From the NCBI RefSeq assembly GCF_001642995.1, contig NZ_LOHS01000095.1, forward strand, positions 1 to 55,856: a stretch of DNA of 55,856 nt, read 5' to 3'. This DNA is from Streptomyces jeddahensis. Lineage in GTDB: Bacteria; Actinomycetota; Actinomycetes; Streptomycetales; Streptomycetaceae. Made by a program: the position numbers and the translations under genes. Positions 8,478 through 16,633 of the stretch are shown one piece after another (the first letter of the stretch is position 1; every line of letters begins with the position of its first letter). A model generated the notes under the pieces. The model was not told the DNA's origin, ran no database searches, and saw nothing but the letters and a program-made list of their open reading frames with translations.

Positions 8478-9002
8478 CTACACGGCCTCCGCCTGCACAC
8501 CTTCGTACGCCGCGGCGTCGTAGGACGCCCCGCTCCCGAACCCCGCACCTCCGCGCGCCGTCGCCTCGTACGACATGGCAGTCGAGGTCGCCGCCGGTTC
8601 GCAGCGGTCCACTTCGCACCAGATGCGCTTGCCCGCTCCTTCGTGCTGCCAGCCCCAGCGGTCGGCGAGTCCGTCGACCAGGGCCAGGCCGCGTCCGTTC
8701 GTCTCGTCGCCCTCGGCCTGCCGGGGCCGCGGGGCCCGGGTGCTGGAGTCGGCGACCTCGACGCGGACCGTGCCCGGAGGGGTCGCGGGCACACAGGGGA
8801 GGAGGAGGCGCAGCACGGCGGGGCAGCCGGTGTGCACGACGGCGTTGGTGACCAGTTCGGACACGAGCAGGACGAGTGTCTCGGCCAGCGGTTCGTCGGC
8901 CCCTATGCCGGATCCGGCGAGCCGCGACCTCGCCCATCTCCGGGCGCGCCCCACCTCCGCGGGGTCGGGCCGGACCTCGATCTGCACCTGAAGCACCTGC
9001 AC
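8478..9002 (-). CDS. ATP-binding anti-sigma-factor-like protein (RsbW/HATPase fold)
   Basis: 174 residues. The HATPase_c_2 motifs are clear: N box LLVSELVTNAVVHTG, G1-like VEVADSS, and NGRGLALVDGLADRWGW. These single-domain kinases, very numerous in Streptomyces, usually bind an alternative sigma factor or phosphorylate a STAS antagonist. After residue 135 there is a low-complexity Ala/Gly tail. GTG start at 9002, with another GTG six bases upstream possible. A STAS partner exists 6 kb away (15209), but no adjacency links them. Confidence 0.85.
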   Translation of the reverse strand: MQVLQVQIEVRPDPAEVGRARRWARSRLAGSGIGADEPLAETLVLLVSELVTNAVVHTGCPAVLRLLLPCVPATPPGTVRVEVADSSTRAPRPRQAEGDETNGRGLALVDGLADRWGWQHEGAGKRIWCEVDRCEPAATSTAMSYEATARGGAGFGSGASYDAAAYEGVQAEAV

Positions 9003-9372
9003 CGCTCACACCATCCGAACCGGCGGACACATCGCCTCGCGCCTCCACGGGGTCACGGACCGTGATCCCCTTGTGAGACAGCATGGTTGACGTACAGTCA
9101 CCCCAACAAGCGCTTCGGGCATATTCCAGCGCGAAGGAGTACGCGTGCGGCATACTGTGCGACGCATGCTGCGGGGGGTCGAACAGGCGGGCATACAGCT
9201 CCGCCATGCTCTGTGACCGGCACGCATCGCCCGCTCCGGTGTCGCCCCAGGGGCAACTCCGAGATGGCTCAGTCTCACAACCGGTCGCATCCCACACAAG
9301 GTACCCGAGACGGGACGTGACTCCTCGTTGCGACGAGTCACGCCTCGGACACAACCGTGTATCGACGCAGGG
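9003..9372. other. Intergenic region upstream of the HATPase gene
   Basis: No gene seen. It includes the likely promoter side of the HATPase gene and the 3' flank of the short acyl-CoA dehydrogenase. No strong promoter or hairpin could be singled out by eye. Confidence 0.4.
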
Positions 9373-10293
9373 TTACCGTTTCTCCGGTAGCAGCAGCTCC
9401 GCCGCCAGGGACTCCTCGGGCGCCGCCGCATCCCCTCCCCGCCGGGCCCTCACCCATGCCCGTTTCAGGTACATATGTACGTCGGCCTCCCAGGTGAAGC
9501 CCATGCCGCCGTGGATCTGGAGACAGTCGCGTGCCCCGCGGACGGCCGCCTCGTCGGCGAGCAGCCGGGCGGCGGCGATGTCGAGGGGGTCGGCGGTCAC
9601 GGCGGCCGCGTAGACGGCGGCGCGCGCCACCTCCGTGCGTACCAGCATCTGGGCGCACAAGTGCTTGACCGCCTGGAAGGAGCCGATGGGGCGGCCGAAC
9701 TGCTCGCGGTCGCGGGCGTATCGGACGGCCATGTCACAAGTGCGGGATGCGCCGCCGAGTTGTTCGGCGGCGGTGAGGAGCCCGGCCAGAGAGTTGTCGG
9801 CGCCCGCCGTCGTGGGCACAACGGCGTGCACCCGGTGCAAGGGCGTGAGCGGATCGACGGAGTGCAGGGGCATGGCCCCGGAGGCGTCTCCCTGAACGAC
9901 GTCCGCCTCGTCCAGCCACTCCACCAGCGCCCCGTCCACGGCCGTGACCACGGTCTGCCCCTCGGCGGCTCCTGGGACGGTCCCCGCGGCGAGGTGCGTG
10001 GCCACCAGCGGTCCGGGCAGCAGGGCGCGCCCCGCCTCCTCGAAGGCGAGTACGGCCTCCGGGAGTCCCAGCCCGACGCCGCCGTCCGCTTCAGGAAGGC
10101 GCAGCGCGAAGAACCCCGCCTCGCCGAGCTCGCGCCACAGGCCGCGGTCCAGCCGGGCACCCGACCCGTCCACGCCGGCCTCGTCGACGGCCGCCCGCAG
10201 CGCCTCGCGCTCGAAGCGGCCGGCCAGCAGCTCCCGTACGCCCGCCTGCAAGGCCCGCTGGTCGTCCGACAGCTGGAAGTACACGGCGCTCAC
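9373..10293 (-). CDS. Acyl-CoA dehydrogenase, short subunit type
   Basis: 306 residues from a GTG at 10293 (VSAVYFQLSDDQ). The longer upstream frame is rejected because ACAD homology begins here. It keeps the FAD-binding segment YARDREQFGRPIGSFQAVKH and the C-terminal IHGGMGFTWEADVHMYLKRAW but is shorter than a normal ACAD (about 380-400). It overlaps the preceding ACAD by 4 bp (GTGA). Paired long and short ACAD genes of this sort encode alpha2beta2 enzymes in mycobacterial cholesterol side-chain catabolism (FadE28/FadE29 type), and the same quaternary structure is likely here. Confidence 0.88.
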   Translation of the reverse strand: MSAVYFQLSDDQRALQAGVRELLAGRFEREALRAAVDEAGVDGSGARLDRGLWRELGEAGFFALRLPEADGGVGLGLPEAVLAFEEAGRALLPGPLVATHLAAGTVPGAAEGQTVVTAVDGALVEWLDEADVVQGDASGAMPLHSVDPLTPLHRVHAVVPTTAGADNSLAGLLTAAEQLGGASRTCDMAVRYARDREQFGRPIGSFQAVKHLCAQMLVRTEVARAAVYAAAVTADPLDIAAARLLADEAAVRGARDCLQIHGGMGFTWEADVHMYLKRAWVRARRGGDAAAPEESLAAELLLPEKR

Positions 10294-11453
10294 CCGTTCT
10301 TCGGCAGGCCGAGGATGCGCTCGGCGACGATGTTCTGCTGGATCTGGGAGGTGCCGGCGGCGATGGTGTACGAGAGAGAGGACAGCCGGTCCAGGGTCCA
10401 CTCGCGGGACAGGTCCAGCGCATCCGGGCCCAGGACCTCGGCCGCTGTGTCGTACAGCTCCTGGCGGGCGTGAGAGTAGCGGAGTTTGAAGACGGACCCG
10501 CCGACGCCCGGGACGCCGCCCGTCCTCTCCGACTCGCTCACGTTCCACTGGGTGAGCCGCCACAGGGCCCGGAACTCCGCGTTCAGGCGGCCGAGGCGGC
10601 GTCTGAGTGAGGGATCGTCCCAGCGGCCGTTCGCCCGCGCCTCACGGGCGAGTTCCCCGAGCACCCGCCGGCAGGCCACGACCTCACCGACGAACGCCGT
10701 GCCGCGTTCGAAGGACAGCGTCACCATCGTCACGCGCCAGCCGTCGTTCTCCGCGCCGACCCGGTTCGCGGCCGGCACCCGCACCTCGTCGAGGAACACC
10801 TCCGCGAACTCCGTCGAGCCCGCGAGCGTCCGCAGCGGCCGGACCGTGACGCCGGGCGCGTCCATCGGCAGCGCGAGCCAGGTGATGCCGCGATGCTTGG
10901 GCACCTCGTCGCTGACCGGCCGCGTACGCACGAGCAGCTCGCACCAGTCGGCGACCTCCGCGTGCGAGGTCCAGATCTTCGAGCCGGTGATGACGTAGTC
11001 GTCCCCGTCCCGGACGGCCCTCGTACGCAGCGACGCCAGGTCCGAGCCCGCGTCCGGCTCGCTGAAGCCCTGGCACCACACCTCCTCGCCGCGCAGGATC
11101 GGCGGCAGCCAGCGCGCCCGCTGCTCCGGCGTGCCCTCCGCGGCGATCGTGGGTCCAGCGTGCAGCAGGCCCACGAAGTTGGCGCCGACATAGGGCGCTC
11201 CGGCCCGTTCCGTCTCCTCCAGGAAGATCAGGTGCTGGGTCGGGGTCGCTCCGCGGCCACCCGCGTCGACGGGCCAGTGCAGCCCGGCGTACCCCGCGTC
11301 GTACAGCATCCGCTGCCAGCCGAGGTCGTACGCCCTGCGCGCGGGCCAGTCGCCCGGGTCGGGCTTCGGCGGGAGACCGGGCAGCACCTTGGCGAGCCAC
11401 TCCCGCAGCCCCGCGCGGAACGCTTCCTCCTCCTCGGTGTACGTGAGGTCCAC
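10290..11453 (-). CDS. Acyl-CoA dehydrogenase, long subunit type
   Basis: 387 residues with the usual WCQGFSEPDAGSDLASLRTRA and KIWTSHAEVADWCELLVRT middle-domain motifs and the C-terminal AAGTSQIQQNIVAERILG. The Glu that acts as base in medium-chain enzymes is Ala here, so it may act together with the short ACAD encoded by the overlapping downstream gene. It lies 7 bp after the amidohydrolase in the same operon. Confidence 0.9.
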   Translation of the reverse strand: MDLTYTEEEEAFRAGLREWLAKVLPGLPPKPDPGDWPARRAYDLGWQRMLYDAGYAGLHWPVDAGGRGATPTQHLIFLEETERAGAPYVGANFVGLLHAGPTIAAEGTPEQRARWLPPILRGEEVWCQGFSEPDAGSDLASLRTRAVRDGDDYVITGSKIWTSHAEVADWCELLVRTRPVSDEVPKHRGITWLALPMDAPGVTVRPLRTLAGSTEFAEVFLDEVRVPAANRVGAENDGWRVTMVTLSFERGTAFVGEVVACRRVLGELAREARANGRWDDPSLRRRLGRLNAEFRALWRLTQWNVSESERTGGVPGVGGSVFKLRYSHARQELYDTAAEVLGPDALDLSREWTLDRLSSLSYTIAAGTSQIQQNIVAERILGLPKNG

Positions 11454-11460
11454 GCGCGCC

Positions 11461-12654
11461 CTACCTGTCGAAGTCGAGGTCGAGCATCCGGATCGCGTTG
11501 CCGCGCATCAGCTTGTAGACCGTCTCGTCGTCGAGGCCCTTCACGTGGTCCAGGGCGACCTCCTTGGTGTGCGGGAAGGTCGAGTCGACGTGCGGGTAGT
11601 CGGTCTCGAAGGTCGCGTTGTCCCGGCCGACCACATCCAGCGACGCGACGCCGTGCTTGTCGCGGAAGAAGCAGCAGAAGATCTGCCGGTAGTAGTACGT
11701 GGACGGCGGCTCGGGGATCAGATCGCGCACCCCGCCCCAGGCCCGGTGCTCCTCCCACACGTCGTCGGCGCGCTCCAGGGCGTACGGGATCCAGCCCATC
11801 TGGCCCTCGGAGTAGGCCAGCTTCAGGCGTGGGAACTTCACCAGCACCCCTGAGAACAGGAAGTCCATCATCGACGCCATGGCGTTGTTGAAGGACAGCG
11901 ACGCCTGGACGGCGGGCGGGGCGTCGGGTGATGCGGCGGGCATCTGGGACGACGAGCCGATGTGCATGTTGACGACGGTGCCGGTGTCCTGGCAGACGGC
12001 GAAGAACGGGTCCCAGTAGCCGGAGTGGATGGACGGCAGCCCGAGATGGGTCGGGATCTCGCTGAAGGTCACGGCCTTCACCCCGCGGGCCGCGTTCCGC
12101 TGGATCTCGGCCACCGCGAGGTCGATGTCCCACAGCGGGATGATGCACAGCGGGATGAGCCGGCCGCCGCTGTCGCCGCACCACTCCTCGACCATCCAGT
12201 CGTTGTAGGCGCGTACGCAGGCGAGGGCCACCTCCTTGTCGTGCGCCTCGGCGAAGGTCTGCCCGCAGAAGCGCGGGAAGGTCGGAAAGCAGAGGCTGGC
12301 CTCGACGTGGTTGAGGTCCATGTCCTTGAGGCGCTCGACCGGGTCCCAGCAGCCCCGCCGCATCTCCGCGCGCGTGATGCCCTCCAGCGTCATCTCGTCG
12401 CGGTCGAAACCGACGGCGGCGATGTTCCGCTTGTACGGGAACTTGAGGTCCTCGTAGATCCACCAGTCGGTCGGCGGCCCGTCCGGGTCCATGGTGATCT
12501 GGTACTTGCCGCCGACGTACGCGAGCTCCCCGATGCCCGCGGTGAGCGGCTTTGGGCCGCGGTCCCGGTACTTCTGCGGCAGCCAGGTCTCGAAGAGGTG
12601 CGCCGGCTCGATCACGTGGTCGTCGACGCTGATGATCCGAGGCAGTTCGGTCAT
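11461..12654 (-). CDS. Amidohydrolase-family protein (ACMSD-like)
   Basis: 397 residues. The metal-dependent hydrolase signature starts with SVDDHVIEP at the N-terminus; further ligands are expected at the His in VVNMHIGSS and the Asp in TFETDYPHVDSTFPH. This actinobacterial subfamily recurs beside acyl-CoA dehydrogenases and CoA ligases in catabolic clusters, where it may act as hydrolase, decarboxylase or hydratase. It is first in the amidohydrolase-ACAD-ACAD operon, about 70 bp downstream of the operator at 12726-12742. Confidence 0.87.
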   Translation of the reverse strand: MTELPRIISVDDHVIEPAHLFETWLPQKYRDRGPKPLTAGIGELAYVGGKYQITMDPDGPPTDWWIYEDLKFPYKRNIAAVGFDRDEMTLEGITRAEMRRGCWDPVERLKDMDLNHVEASLCFPTFPRFCGQTFAEAHDKEVALACVRAYNDWMVEEWCGDSGGRLIPLCIIPLWDIDLAVAEIQRNAARGVKAVTFSEIPTHLGLPSIHSGYWDPFFAVCQDTGTVVNMHIGSSSQMPAASPDAPPAVQASLSFNNAMASMMDFLFSGVLVKFPRLKLAYSEGQMGWIPYALERADDVWEEHRAWGGVRDLIPEPPSTYYYRQIFCCFFRDKHGVASLDVVGRDNATFETDYPHVDSTFPHTKEVALDHVKGLDDETVYKLMRGNAIRMLDLDFDR

Positions 12655-12725
12655 GTGTCCGTGTTCCCTCCGGCGTTTCCGGTGGCCCGTCGGCGCCCGT
12701 CGTCGCTGATCGACCCCGTCACTGT

Positions 12726-12742
12726 TCTGACGGTTCGTCAGA
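12726..12742. promoter_or_regulatory. 17-bp perfect palindromic operator, copy 3
   Basis: TCTGACGGTTCGTCAGA: perfect 7-bp half-sites around 3 bp, in the divergent region of the amidohydrolase operon and CoA ligase. The sequence CGTCAGATAC following the centre is identical to that at 7103-7112, which supports a common binding protein. Confidence 0.75.
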
Positions 12743-12813
12743 TACTTGTCGGAGTCAGGCTAGCTCCGCACCCCTGGACCGACAAGGCGACGGGCCCTAC
12801 GCTCTCCGCACGA

Positions 12814-12830
12814 TCTGACTAGTCGTCAGT
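12814..12830. promoter_or_regulatory. 17-bp palindromic operator, copy 4
   Basis: TCTGACTAGTCGTCAGT has the same half-sites with a 1-bp change in each arm. It is 88 bp from copy 3 and 29 bp upstream of the CoA ligase start, abutting a possible -10 box TTAGGT (12830-12835). Confidence 0.65.
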
Positions 12831-12858
12831 TAGGTCAGTTACGAGGGGACGGATCGCC

Positions 12859-14388
12859 GTGACCGACACCGCACACGCACTGGGCGCGTCCCGGACGCTC
12901 TGGGAGCTCGTCGAACGCCGCGCCGCACTCAGCCCCGACACCCCCGTCCTGCTCCAGGACGACCGGAGCCTCACCTTCTGTGCCCTGCGGGACCGCGCCG
13001 AGCGGGTCGCGGCCGGCCTGTACGGCATGGGCGTACGACCCGGCACGGTCGTCGCCTGGCAGCTGCCCACCCGTATCGAGACCGCCCTGCTCTCCTTCGC
13101 GCTGGCCCGGCTCGGCGCGGTGCAGTCACCGGTCATCCCCTTCTACCGGGACCGCGAGGTCGCCTTCGCGCTGACGGAGTCGAAGGCCGAGTACTTCGCG
13201 GTACCGGGTGTGTGGCGGGACTTCGACCACACCGGGATGGCGCGGCGGCTCGGCGCGAAGGGCGTGTTCGAGGCGTACGACGCGCTACCGGAGGGCGACC
13301 CCGCCGTCCTGCCCCCGCCGCCGGCCGACGGCACCGCGGTGCGCTGGATCTACTGGACGTCGGGCACGACCTCGGACCCCAAGGGTGTGCTGCACACGGA
13401 CCGTTCGCTGATCGCGGGCGGCTCTTGCCTCGCCCACGCGCTGCGCCTCGCCCCGGACGACGTCGGCTCGATCGCCTTCCCCTACGCCCACATCGGCGGG
13501 CCCGACTACACCGTCATGCTGCTGCTGTACGGCGTACCGGCCGTCATGGTCGAGCAGTTCGCGCTGCCGGAGGCGCTGGAGGACTACCGGCGCCACGGCG
13601 TGACCATCGCGGGCGGCTCGACGGCCTTCTACTCGATGTTCCTCACTGAGCAGCGCAAACAGCCCGGCCGGAAGCTCGTCCCGACCCTGCGCCTGCTGGC
13701 CGGCGGCGGCGCGCCCAAGCCGCCCGAGCTCTACCACGCCGTCGTACGCGAGATGGGGTGCCAGCTTGCGCACGGCTACGGCATGACCGAGGTTCCCATG
13801 ATCACCATGGGCGATCCGGACGACACGGCCGAGAACCTCGCGACCACGGAGGGCCGTCCGCCCGAGAGCATGGAGATACGGATCACCGACGCGAAGGGCA
13901 GTCCGCTGCCCGTGGGGACGGACGGCGAGGTGCGGCTGCGCGGAGAGGCCGTCTGCCAGGGGTATCTCGACCCCGCGCAGAGCGCGGAGGTCTTCGACGC
14001 CGACGAGTTTCTCATCACCGGCGATCTGGGGCATCTCACGCCTGGCGGACATCTGGTGCTGACCGGTCGCGTCAAGGACGTCATCATCCGCAAGGGCGAG
14101 AACATCTCCGCCAAGGAGATCGAGGACCTGCTGCATCAGCACCCGGCCGTGGGCGATGTGGCGGTCATCGGGCTGCCCGATCAGGAACGGGGCGAGCGGG
14201 TCTGCGCCGTCGTGGAACAGCCGGCCGGTGCGGAAAAGCTGACGCTGGAGACCGTCACGGCCCATCTGCGGGCGGAAGGGCTGTCCGTGCACAAGCTGCC
14301 GGAACAACTGGAGTTGGTGGACGCCCTTCCGCGCAACGAGACCCTGCGCAAGGTCCTCAAGTACAAGCTGCGGGAGCGGTTCGCCTGA
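12859..14388 (+). CDS. Acyl-CoA ligase (AMP-forming)
   Basis: 509 residues of the ANL superfamily. The P-loop IYWTSGTTSDPKGVLHT, the YGMTE motif, the GDLGHLTPGGHLVLTGRVKD hinge and the C-terminal catalytic Lys region (NETLRKVLKYKLR) are all present. It activates a carboxylic acid to its CoA thioester with ATP, which feeds the ACADs. Relatives include cyclohexanecarboxylate-CoA and medium-chain ligases. GTG start with AGGGGA upstream. Its promoter shares the palindromic operator with the amidohydrolase operon, so it is the likely entry enzyme of the regulon. Confidence 0.9.
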   Translation: MTDTAHALGASRTLWELVERRAALSPDTPVLLQDDRSLTFCALRDRAERVAAGLYGMGVRPGTVVAWQLPTRIETALLSFALARLGAVQSPVIPFYRDREVAFALTESKAEYFAVPGVWRDFDHTGMARRLGAKGVFEAYDALPEGDPAVLPPPPADGTAVRWIYWTSGTTSDPKGVLHTDRSLIAGGSCLAHALRLAPDDVGSIAFPYAHIGGPDYTVMLLLYGVPAVMVEQFALPEALEDYRRHGVTIAGGSTAFYSMFLTEQRKQPGRKLVPTLRLLAGGGAPKPPELYHAVVREMGCQLAHGYGMTEVPMITMGDPDDTAENLATTEGRPPESMEIRITDAKGSPLPVGTDGEVRLRGEAVCQGYLDPAQSAEVFDADEFLITGDLGHLTPGGHLVLTGRVKDVIIRKGENISAKEIEDLLHQHPAVGDVAVIGLPDQERGERVCAVVEQPAGAEKLTLETVTAHLRAEGLSVHKLPEQLELVDALPRNETLRKVLKYKLRERFA

Positions 14389-14421
14389 ACGACAAGAGGT
14401 GGCCCGCGCACGAGCCCGGGC

Positions 14422-14934
14422 TCACTCCGGGACGGTGAAGTACCGCGCGAACGCGGTCACGATCTCCGCCTCCGTGACGCGGCCGTCGCCGTCCGAGTCG
14501 AGCGCCGCGGCGGCCGCGGCGGCGACGTCGTCGCGGGCGCCGAGCACCTTCAGCACGCGTGCGGTCTCCTGGACGGTGGCCGCGCCGTCCCCGTCGCCGT
14601 CGGCGACGGCCAGTGCGGCGTGCAGGAAGGGGCGGGCGATCTCGGCGAACCGCTCCGGGTTGTCGCGCAGCCGCTTCACGGCACCGTTCACGAACTCGTC
14701 GCGCGTGATCCGCTGGTCGCCGTCCCGGTCCGCGATCCCCGCCATGCCCTGCCAGAACGCCTCCGCTCCGATGTACAGGGCCTGGCCCTTGTCGCACCGG
14801 GCCGTCGTACCGAACTCGGCGAGCAGCGACTTGGCGGCGCTGCTGAAGTCCTCGCGGTCGATGTATCCGTTGCCGTCCTGGTCGAACATGGCGAAACGGG
14901 CAGCGATCTTGCGTTCGTACTCGGTGCTGACCAT
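14422..14934 (-). CDS. Calerythrin-like EF-hand calcium-binding protein
   Basis: 170 residues from the ATG at 14934 (MVSTEYERK). Four EF-hand loops are seen: DQDGNGYIDREDF, DRDGDQRITRDEF, DGDGDGAATVQET and DSDGDGRVTEAEI. The third is degenerate in its last positions. The spacing is that of calerythrin and Streptomyces Cab proteins, soluble calcium buffers or sensors; in Streptomyces some affect aerial growth and sporulation. It has no signal peptide. The convergent CoA ligase stop is 33 bp away. Upstream lies a 22-bp tandem array. Confidence 0.92.
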   Translation of the reverse strand: MVSTEYERKIAARFAMFDQDGNGYIDREDFSSAAKSLLAEFGTTARCDKGQALYIGAEAFWQGMAGIADRDGDQRITRDEFVNGAVKRLRDNPERFAEIARPFLHAALAVADGDGDGAATVQETARVLKVLGARDDVAAAAAAALDSDGDGRVTEAEIVTAFARYFTVPE

Positions 14935-15085
14935 GGGTTGTCGGGCCGCCTTTACGTCACTCGGGGGTCTATCTGGCAGGGAGCGTACGACGCCGGGGCC
15001 TGTTCGGGAGACGGAAAACGGCGCTTGTACCAAGACCGCAGGAATTCTGGAACAACTGCGTGGCACTGCGACGACCCGCGACGGC

Positions 15086-15175
15086 GTGACGCAGGTCAGC
15101 GCAGCGCGTGACACACGTCAGCGCAGCGCGTGACACACCTCAGCACAGCGCGTCACGCAGGTCAGCGCCGAGCGC
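15086..15175 (+). repeat. Four 22-bp tandem repeats containing TGAC-N4-GTCA
   Basis: Units at 15086-15107, 15108-15129, 15130-15151 and 15152-15175 (the last with a 2-bp insertion) share the pattern GTGACNCANNTCAGC then NCAGCGC. Units 1 and 2 keep the inverted pair TGAC-N4-GTCA and units 3 and 4 carry one change each. The array is between the STAS gene end and the EF-hand gene start, both on the minus strand, so it could be an operator array for the EF-hand gene or a terminator-like element. The surrounding gap 14935-15208 contains no gene. Confidence 0.75.
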
Positions 15176-15208
15176 AGGACCGGGCCGCGTGGAGGGCCGG
15201 GGCGCCGG

Positions 15209-15607
15209 TCACGCCGAGAGGGGGCCCGCCTCATCGTCGACGGCCGACGCCACATCGGGATGGACGTCGAAGAGCCGGCGCACACCCAGGGCGGCCAGGA
15301 CCTTGTTGACGTGGGCGCCTCCCCCGGCCACGCCGGAGATGGCACCGTCGGGGGCCGGCGCGGGCAGTATCAGCCGCAGCCGGCCCTGGCAGGAGCGGAT
15401 CAGACGGCGGGTGGCGATCAGGACGCCGACCCCGCTGGAGTCGCAGAAGAAGACCTCGGAGAGGTCGAGGACGAGGCTGCGGCGGCCGTCGGCCACGGCG
15501 TCGTGCACGCGCTGTCGCAGCAAGGGCGAGGTCACCAGGTCCATTTCACCCGATACGTGCAGAACGACCCACTCGCCCTTTTCTCCTTCTCTCACGCTCA
15601 GTGTCAC
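15209..15607 (-). CDS. STAS-domain anti-anti-sigma factor (BldG/SpoIIAA-like)
   Basis: 132 residues with the STAS core. The phospho-acceptor segment LDLSEVFFCDSSGVGVLIA shows D56-S57-S58-G59, matching SpoIIAA/BldG where an HATPase kinase phosphorylates the Ser. An extra loop (PAPAPDGAISGVAGGG) is inserted before the last helix. The unphosphorylated form would bind an anti-sigma factor and free its sigma. No kinase gene is adjacent; the HATPase protein at 8478 is one candidate partner among the many such kinases a Streptomyces genome encodes. Confidence 0.88.
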   Translation of the reverse strand: MTLSVREGEKGEWVVLHVSGEMDLVTSPLLRQRVHDAVADGRRSLVLDLSEVFFCDSSGVGVLIATRRLIRSCQGRLRLILPAPAPDGAISGVAGGGAHVNKVLAALGVRRLFDVHPDVASAVDDEAGPLSA

Positions 15608-16054
15608 GTCACGCCCTCCGCCACTCGATCCGGAAGCCTAACCTTCGCTTCCCCTTCGCGGCTGCCCGGCCGCCGTTCCACGAAACACCCCGGCCGAAAC
15701 CCCTTGGCGCGGCCCCTCGTAAGGGATCCGGAAAGAGCGATCCAGGGCGATCCAGAACAAGGGATCCGGATGATGCCGCATCTCGTGAAGCACCTTGTGT
15801 ATTCGACCGCCCAAGCCCCCGCTGTCGCCTCACAATTGGACTCGTTCGATCTCATTCGGTCATCTGTGGGTCTCGTATGCTCACAGTACGCGCAAGAGAA
15901 GTCGACGGGAGGGTGTCGGGTGGCCAATACCACTTCGCGGCCTGAACTGGACGGGCATTGACGCAAACAGACGTGCCCCACGGTGACCGCCGACTACATT
16001 CGACACAGGGTGACAAACGCACGAAAGCGCGGCACGACCAGGTGAGGGGGTCGC
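15608..16054. other. Intergenic region between STAS and sigma-factor genes
   Basis: No gene supported; open frames on both strands lack recognisable features. A TTGACG at 15958-15963 could be a -35 element for the sigma gene, but no matching -10 was found. Divergent promoters for the STAS and sigma genes must lie here. Confidence 0.4.
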
Positions 16055-16633
16055 ATGGCGAAGGAGTCACCGCCCCGCTGGGACCGCAGGATGCAGCAAC
16101 GACTGGCGCGCGGCGAGGCGGCGGCGCTGGGTGAGCTGTACGACCGGTTCGCGTCGCTCGTGCACGGCCTTGCGCACCGCGTCCTCGACGACGAGGAGGA
16201 CGCCGACCGCATCACGCGCGAGGTCTTCGCCCATGTCTGGGAGAACCCCGACGCGTTCGACCCCAGGCAGGGCCCGTTGCGCTCCTGGGTGGCCACGCTC
16301 ACCCACCGGCTGGCCGTGCAGCGGCTGCGGCAGACCGAGGCCGCGGCGCTGGCACGGGACGGCTCGGGCACCACGGAGGATCTGGAACGCAAGGTCCGCC
16401 GCGCCTCGGCGGCCGCCCGCGCGGACTACATCGTGACGAACATGCCGGCCCCGCTGCGTGCCGCGCTCGAGCTGGCGTACTTCCAGCGCCGCGACTACCG
16501 GCAGGCCGCCGCCGACCTCGGTGTCACCGAGGACGAGGCCCGGCGCCGGCTCCGCCTGGGTCTGCAGCTGCTGTCCACGGCCCACGACAACGGCACGTCG
16601 GGGACACCGCCCGGAAACGGGAGGGCGTGGTGA
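16055..16633 (+). CDS. ECF-type RNA polymerase sigma factor
   Basis: 192 residues. Region 2 (about 20-90) includes LGELYDRFASLVHGLAHRVLDDEEDADRITREVFAHVWENP, the usual ECF region 2.1-2.4 pattern. Region 4 (about 125-180) includes LRAALELAYFQRRDYRQAAADLGVTEDEARRRLRLGL. It directs RNA polymerase to a specific promoter set. GAGGGGG lies before the ATG. Its 3' end overlaps the next gene, which has a zinc anti-sigma domain, so the pair is a sigma/anti-sigma unit with coupled translation. Position 3 of the E-x-F motif in region 2.2 is intact. Signal and target genes are unknown. Confidence 0.9.
   Translation: MAKESPPRWDRRMQQRLARGEAAALGELYDRFASLVHGLAHRVLDDEEDADRITREVFAHVWENPDAFDPRQGPLRSWVATLTHRLAVQRLRQTEAAALARDGSGTTEDLERKVRRASAAARADYIVTNMPAPLRAALELAYFQRRDYRQAAADLGVTEDEARRRLRLGLQLLSTAHDNGTSGTPPGNGRAW

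Noticed and set aside
8327..8851. 174-codon plus-strand frame after the cyclase
   Set aside because: It has an AT-rich promoter-like start but runs antisense to the HATPase gene and is of random composition.
15608..16054. Small genes between STAS and sigma genes
   Set aside because: Several frames of 60-130 codons are open on both strands, but none has a ribosome binding site with family-like sequence.
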